From assembly GCF_019219025.1 (NCBI RefSeq), contig NZ_JAHUWN010000019.1, forward strand, positions 62,001 to 126,000: 64,000 bases of DNA, read 5' to 3'. Below are positions 61,148-64,000 of this stretch, piece by piece. Numbering within the stretch: position 1 is the first letter of the stretch; each line of letters opens with the position of its first letter. The notes beneath the pieces are model-generated. The model ran no database searches, had not been told where the DNA came from, and saw only the letters and a list, made by a program, of their open reading frames with translations. The DNA comes from Bacillus sp. sid0103. GTDB taxonomy: Bacteria > Bacillota > Bacilli > Bacillales_B > DSM-18226. The translations under genes were made by a program, and so were the position numbers.

Positions 61148-61906
61148 TTGAGTACGACCACGCTGATTCTTCTTTACCTCGGTGTAGCGTTGATGGGGAG
61201 CTGGCTTCCTTTTATAAGGGTTTATTTCGCCCATTTTCATAACTTGGTCAATCTCGTGATCAGTGTTTGCCTGGAAGGTGGTAAAATCCATCTGTATCGA
61301 GATGGTTCAGGACAGACAACTGGGAGTGATACTTCACAGTTTAAAAAAGCACTTATTTCGTATGCAGGCTATACGGGTGCTTCGGTGGCAGCAATAGGCT
61401 TGTTTTATTTAGTATCGAAAGGCCACTATCATTTGGTGATTTATCTTTATTTAGGGCTTAGTGTTCTTGCCTTAATGTTATGGATACGGAATGCATTTGG
61501 GGTGATATGGGGCCTTTCAACTGCTGTTCTACTGACTTTACCCATATATTTTCGCTACGAAAATGGTTTACCTATACATGTTAACTTCGAAATGGTTTTT
61601 GTGCATATTAGTATATTCATAGCATCGGTTCTATTTGTACAATCTATGATTGGGGCCATTCAGGTGTGTAAACAATCGTTTATGAAGAGGAGCAATCCGA
61701 AAAGGAAGGCGGCACTGGTTCAAACAAAATTAATTCCGGCCGTTGTTCTGGGAATCATCCTGTTTGGACAGACCGTTTTAGTCGGCTATTTTTTTGCGCT
61801 AAATTTTATCAGTATTCCTTTTAGTTTTGACATGGTTTTGCCGAATCAGCTTCTCGCTGCTAAAAATGAGATCTGGTCAGCATTTAGTGAAAGTTTTAAA
61901 CGGTAA
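61148..61906 (+). CDS. Membrane protein resembling the M50B peptidase-like family, catalytic motif lost
   Basis: A 252-residue membrane protein with six or so helices. Near the N-terminus HNLVNLVISVCLEGGKIHLY followed by DGSG resembles the M50B-type segment HExGHA...GG...(D)GSG, but the zinc motif HExxH appears as HNLVN (residues 31-35), so protease activity is unlikely. TTG at 61148 is favoured by AGGAGG 7 bp upstream. It follows pspA by 74 bp; the spacer has a small dyad (GAGGAGCACC/GGTGCTTCTC). A role in the PspA envelope-stress system is inferred. Family assignment is tentative. Confidence 0.55.
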   Translation: MSTTTLILLYLGVALMGSWLPFIRVYFAHFHNLVNLVISVCLEGGKIHLYRDGSGQTTGSDTSQFKKALISYAGYTGASVAAIGLFYLVSKGHYHLVIYLYLGLSVLALMLWIRNAFGVIWGLSTAVLLTLPIYFRYENGLPIHVNFEMVFVHISIFIASVLFVQSMIGAIQVCKQSFMKRSNPKRKAALVQTKLIPAVVLGIILFGQTVLVGYFFALNFISIPFSFDMVLPNQLLAAKNEIWSAFSESFKR

Positions 61907-62231
61907 CAAGGATGACCGGGTACCAATCATATTCTTATGGCAAAAAACCCCCTTTAGAACAATAGAACAAAATCAGCGACTTGTCTAAAAATGCAAGAAA
62001 CGTTTGCTTGAAAGCAAACGTTTCTTTGGAGGTAAGAAATGATTTAGATTTGGCTTGGTGTAGTAATAACATATGTACAAGACCTTAAAAGGTATAGACA
62101 AGTGTTTAGCTAAAATAAAAAAATTCTCTAAGAAAAGGCTTATCCCAGTGTTATTCACATGAATGGATGCATAATCTAGAGTGTAGCCGAAACCCCATAA
62201 CCAATCCATACACCTTAATGAGGTATCGTTC
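61907..62231. other. Spacer after the pspA operon
   Basis: Apart from a strong hairpin (61995-62027) no feature is seen; a minus-strand open frame here has no supporting start signals. Confidence 0.5.
61995..62027 (+). terminator. Terminator of the pspA operon
   Basis: GAAACGTTTGCTT pairs perfectly with AAGCAAACGTTTC around a 2-nt apex, followed by TTT. Confidence 0.85.
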
Positions 62232-62268
62232 AACTCAAAAAAGCCCTTAAAGGGCTTTTTTTTTGAGT
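62232..62268. terminator. Terminator behind the YjcZ-type gene (minus)
   Basis: AACTCAAAAAAGCCCTT pairs with AAAGGGCTTTTTTTTGAGTT; symmetrical, with T-runs in both directions. Confidence 0.85.
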
Positions 62269-62285
62269 TAAGAGTCATTTTTTTC

Positions 62286-62432
62286 TTAGAAGCAGATTAC
62301 TGCTCCAACAATGATTAATAAGATAAACAATACAACGATTAAAGCAAAACAGCCGCCGTAGCCGAAGCCGCCGCCGTAGCCATAGCCGCCACAACAACCA
62401 CCAAATCCACCGTATCCACCATAACCAAACAT
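62286..62432 (-). CDS. YjcZ family sporulation peptide
   Basis: A 48-residue peptide. Residues 1-28 are Gly/Tyr/Cys-rich ([20 protein letters not shown]...) and residues 29-48 form one hydrophobic helix ([19 protein letters not shown]). This is the YjcZ/sporulation protein pattern, small membrane peptides found in spores of Bacillaceae. It is read on the minus strand from ATG with GGAGG upstream, and a terminator follows. Confidence 0.88.
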   Translation of the reverse strand: MFGYGGYGGFGGCCGGYGYGGGFGYGGCFALIVVLFILLIIVGAVICF

Positions 62433-62653
62433 TTTATTACCTCCTTTAGACTATTCCATACAATTTATGTTAAGAAGTGAAGAATGGTAAGGGCGCTTTC
62501 ACTAGGATTTTTTGAGGACAAATACATTACCTATTACGAACCCCGCCCTATGTAGCGAATAGCTGAATTTCCTACAAAAAAAAAAATCCCCACTTGGAGA
62601 TTTCATCAAGGTGAAGGATCGCACCTTCCCCCGCGCATCATTTTAGATAAATA

Positions 62654-62680
62654 GAAAAAAGCCGCCGAAAATGGCAGCTA
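62654..62680 (-). terminator. Terminator of the GNAT gene
   Basis: On the minus strand AGCTGCC pairs with GGCGGCT (one mismatch-type G-T), followed by TTTTTTC. The stretch 62433-62653 contains only a partial AAGGTG/CACCTT dyad. Confidence 0.7.
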
Positions 62681-62730
62681 AATCTTTAACTCTTGCCCCC
62701 GAAGCCTGAGGAACGAAATTTCGTTTGGTT

Positions 62731-63226
62731 CTAATCCACCAAATACTTGTAAAACTTTTTATCGACCTGCAACACTGGAAAGCTCTCAGGTAAATCTTTA
62801 AGACCTATACTTGTAAATCCATTTTTTTCATAAAATCTATGAGCAGCTAAAAATTGTGGTGTGGTTCCGAGATATACATCTTTAATGGACTTTTCTCTCG
62901 CCCATTTAATGGCAGTATTTAATAAAAGACTGGAAGTTTTAAATTTTCCTCCTCGAAATTCTTTATCTACAAACATCTTTCTTAATGCAACTTGATGATT
63001 CCCAATGTCTAAAAGACTGATTGTACCAACTATTTTATCGTCATAAAGAGCCACCCAAAAGTTTCCGTTACCAGTCTGATAAAAATCCTCTATGGTAAAT
63101 AAATCAGGCTGGGTCATCCGTGGTTATCTGAATATTGTATTCTTGTTGCTGAATATGAAGAATTAAATCCACAACTTGAGCTTGATCATCTTTAGAGTAT
63201 TCTTTCACAACGAGACTGTTGTTCAT
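62731..63226 (-). pseudogene. GNAT acetyltransferase gene with a frameshift
   Basis: On the minus strand an ATG at 63226 opens MNNSLVVKEYSKDDQAQVVD... to ITTDDPA and a stop. A second frame from 63117 carries QPDLFTIEDFYQ and the rest of a GNAT domain: VGTISLLDIG, ALRKMFVDKEFRGGKFKTSS (acetyl-CoA loop, R-GG-K) and FYEKNGF. Dropping one C from the CCC near 63108-63112 joins them as TTDDQPDLF, giving a protein of about 164 residues, the normal GNAT size. The gene is therefore interrupted by a single-base insertion, or the base is a sequencing error. Confidence 0.75.
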
Positions 63227-63283
63227 AAATGTTACACCGCCTGTAAAATATATAGAAACCGACTAAATTACTATCTATTTGAA

Positions 63284-63769
63284 TTATTTATTCGAATGAG
63301 AGGAAAGACCCCGACCTATAAGGTTTGCAGAAACAGGCTTTTTTCCTAATTCCCTTGCCCAGATTGATAATTGCCCAATATGGTGAATTTCGTGAGCAAT
63401 GGCATGTCGCATTATTTCACCCCAAGTATCCGTCACAATTCTTCCATCTGGCAAGGTATCGTAGAATAATTGATTTTCCATACTAGCATCCCAGTTGTAC
63501 ACAAAGTTTTTCACTTCTAAATGAAATTCAGCGTCCAATTTTCGAACTTTGTTCAAGCTTTTATAACTATCGAAACTCTCTTGAAAGTCAGTTTTACCTT
63601 GTAAGAGACGTATCCAGCTCCATTCGACATCAACAATATGGAAAAGTGTGTGCAATATACTTCCCATTCCACCCGTTCGGTTCTGCAGAAGTTCTTCTTC
63701 ACTTAACTCTTCACACCAACGATACCAGTCTTCTCTTACCATCCAGTTATATCTAAAAAAAGTTTGCAA
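63284..63769 (-). CDS. DinB/YfiT-type metal-binding four-helix protein
   Basis: A 161-residue DinB-superfamily protein. The three metal-binding histidines are visible: LHTLFHIVDVEW (about 40-51) and AHEIHHIGQLSIW (about 131-143). The fold is a four-helix bundle; related proteins are thiol-dependent transferases or of unknown function. It starts at TTG behind GGGGAGGGG. Standing alone on the minus strand, it gives no clue to a pathway. Confidence 0.82.
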   Translation of the reverse strand: MQTFFRYNWMVREDWYRWCEELSEEELLQNRTGGMGSILHTLFHIVDVEWSWIRLLQGKTDFQESFDSYKSLNKVRKLDAEFHLEVKNFVYNWDASMENQLFYDTLPDGRIVTDTWGEIMRHAIAHEIHHIGQLSIWARELGKKPVSANLIGRGLSSHSNK

Positions 63770-64000
63770 AAATGCCCCTCCCCATTTGGAAAATAATTCA
63801 ACTGTTAAAATACTATAAGAGTAATACTAAACATTGTTAAATATTACTATTTCTACAAACATAGGTTGAATTCCTTATTCAACAATCCTGACCGTTTGTT
63901 GAATAAGAATTTGTTCCACAACTATTTGGTTATATCTTCCTGATTCAAACGTAAATAAAATGGCAAAAAAAATAGAGCTATTTATCAACTCTAAGTTTTT
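63770..64000. other. Right edge of the window
   Basis: No gene. A hairpin, TTATTCAACAA (63875-63885) with TTGTTGAATAA (63896-63906), and AGAG/CTCT with a T-run near 63979-64000 may be terminators of a gene beyond the window. Confidence 0.5.

Overview
The window looks like chromosome of an endospore-forming, poly-beta-hydroxybutyrate-storing member of the Bacillaceae (a Bacillus/Neobacillus/Priestia-like species). Base composition is low to moderate in GC, ribosome binding sites are of the AGGAGG type, and there is a GerA-type germinant receptor operon, a YjcZ-type sporulation peptide, a PhaQ/PhaP pair and several intergenic repeats typical of Bacillaceae. No species can be named from the sequence alone.

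Positions 179-26358 form one continuous, co-oriented locus for capturing N-linked glycans. Two secreted GH85 endo-beta-N-acetylglucosaminidases release the glycan. An LplB/LplC-type ABC importer (two permeases and a lipoprotein, no ATPase) takes it up. A YesM/YesN-type two-component system probably senses it. A set of enzymes without signal peptides (two GH38 alpha-mannosidases, one GH125 alpha-mannosidase, one GH20 beta-hexosaminidase, one GH1 beta-glycosidase) takes it apart inside the cell, and two ROK kinases phosphorylate the sugars. The gene content parallels the CcpA-regulated N-glycan locus of Streptococcus pneumoniae. cre-like sites lie at the start of three of its transcripts or just downstream of their -10 boxes.

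Positions 26400-32660 hold two drug-exporter-type ABC systems, a YfiB/YfiC-like heterodimer and a DrrA/DrrB pair, each behind a long unusual leader. Then come phaQ-phaP (33185-34175), a four-gene germinant receptor operon (34624-38762), a minus-strand block (small protein, MFS, DJ-1/PfpI, LysR; 39222-42577), a zinc-ribbon/YARHG protein, and the mannose PTS genes manR-manP-manA (44746-49935). ManA could also finish the mannose branch of the glycan locus.

Positions 50580-56783 look like one regulon: RraA-like protein, ACS-family MFS transporter, PatA-like aminotransferase, GntR/FCD regulator and RocB-like M20 hydrolase. An 18-nt operator candidate is repeated at both outer promoters. After it come a c-di-GMP-I riboswitch driving a 35-residue peptide, a D,D-carboxypeptidase (minus), and a PspA operon whose first gene is broken at a run of seven G. 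The right end holds a YjcZ peptide, a frameshifted GNAT gene and a DinB-family gene.

The spaces between genes are unusually rich in repeats: three copies of a ~310-bp element with a covarying hairpin, a 10-unit 51-bp minisatellite, a 5S rRNA 3'-end relic, six arrays with a 20-21 bp period, a GC-rich element with terminal inverted repeats, and several GGGACGGTTC hairpins. No tRNA gene, CRISPR array, intact insertion sequence or origin was seen.
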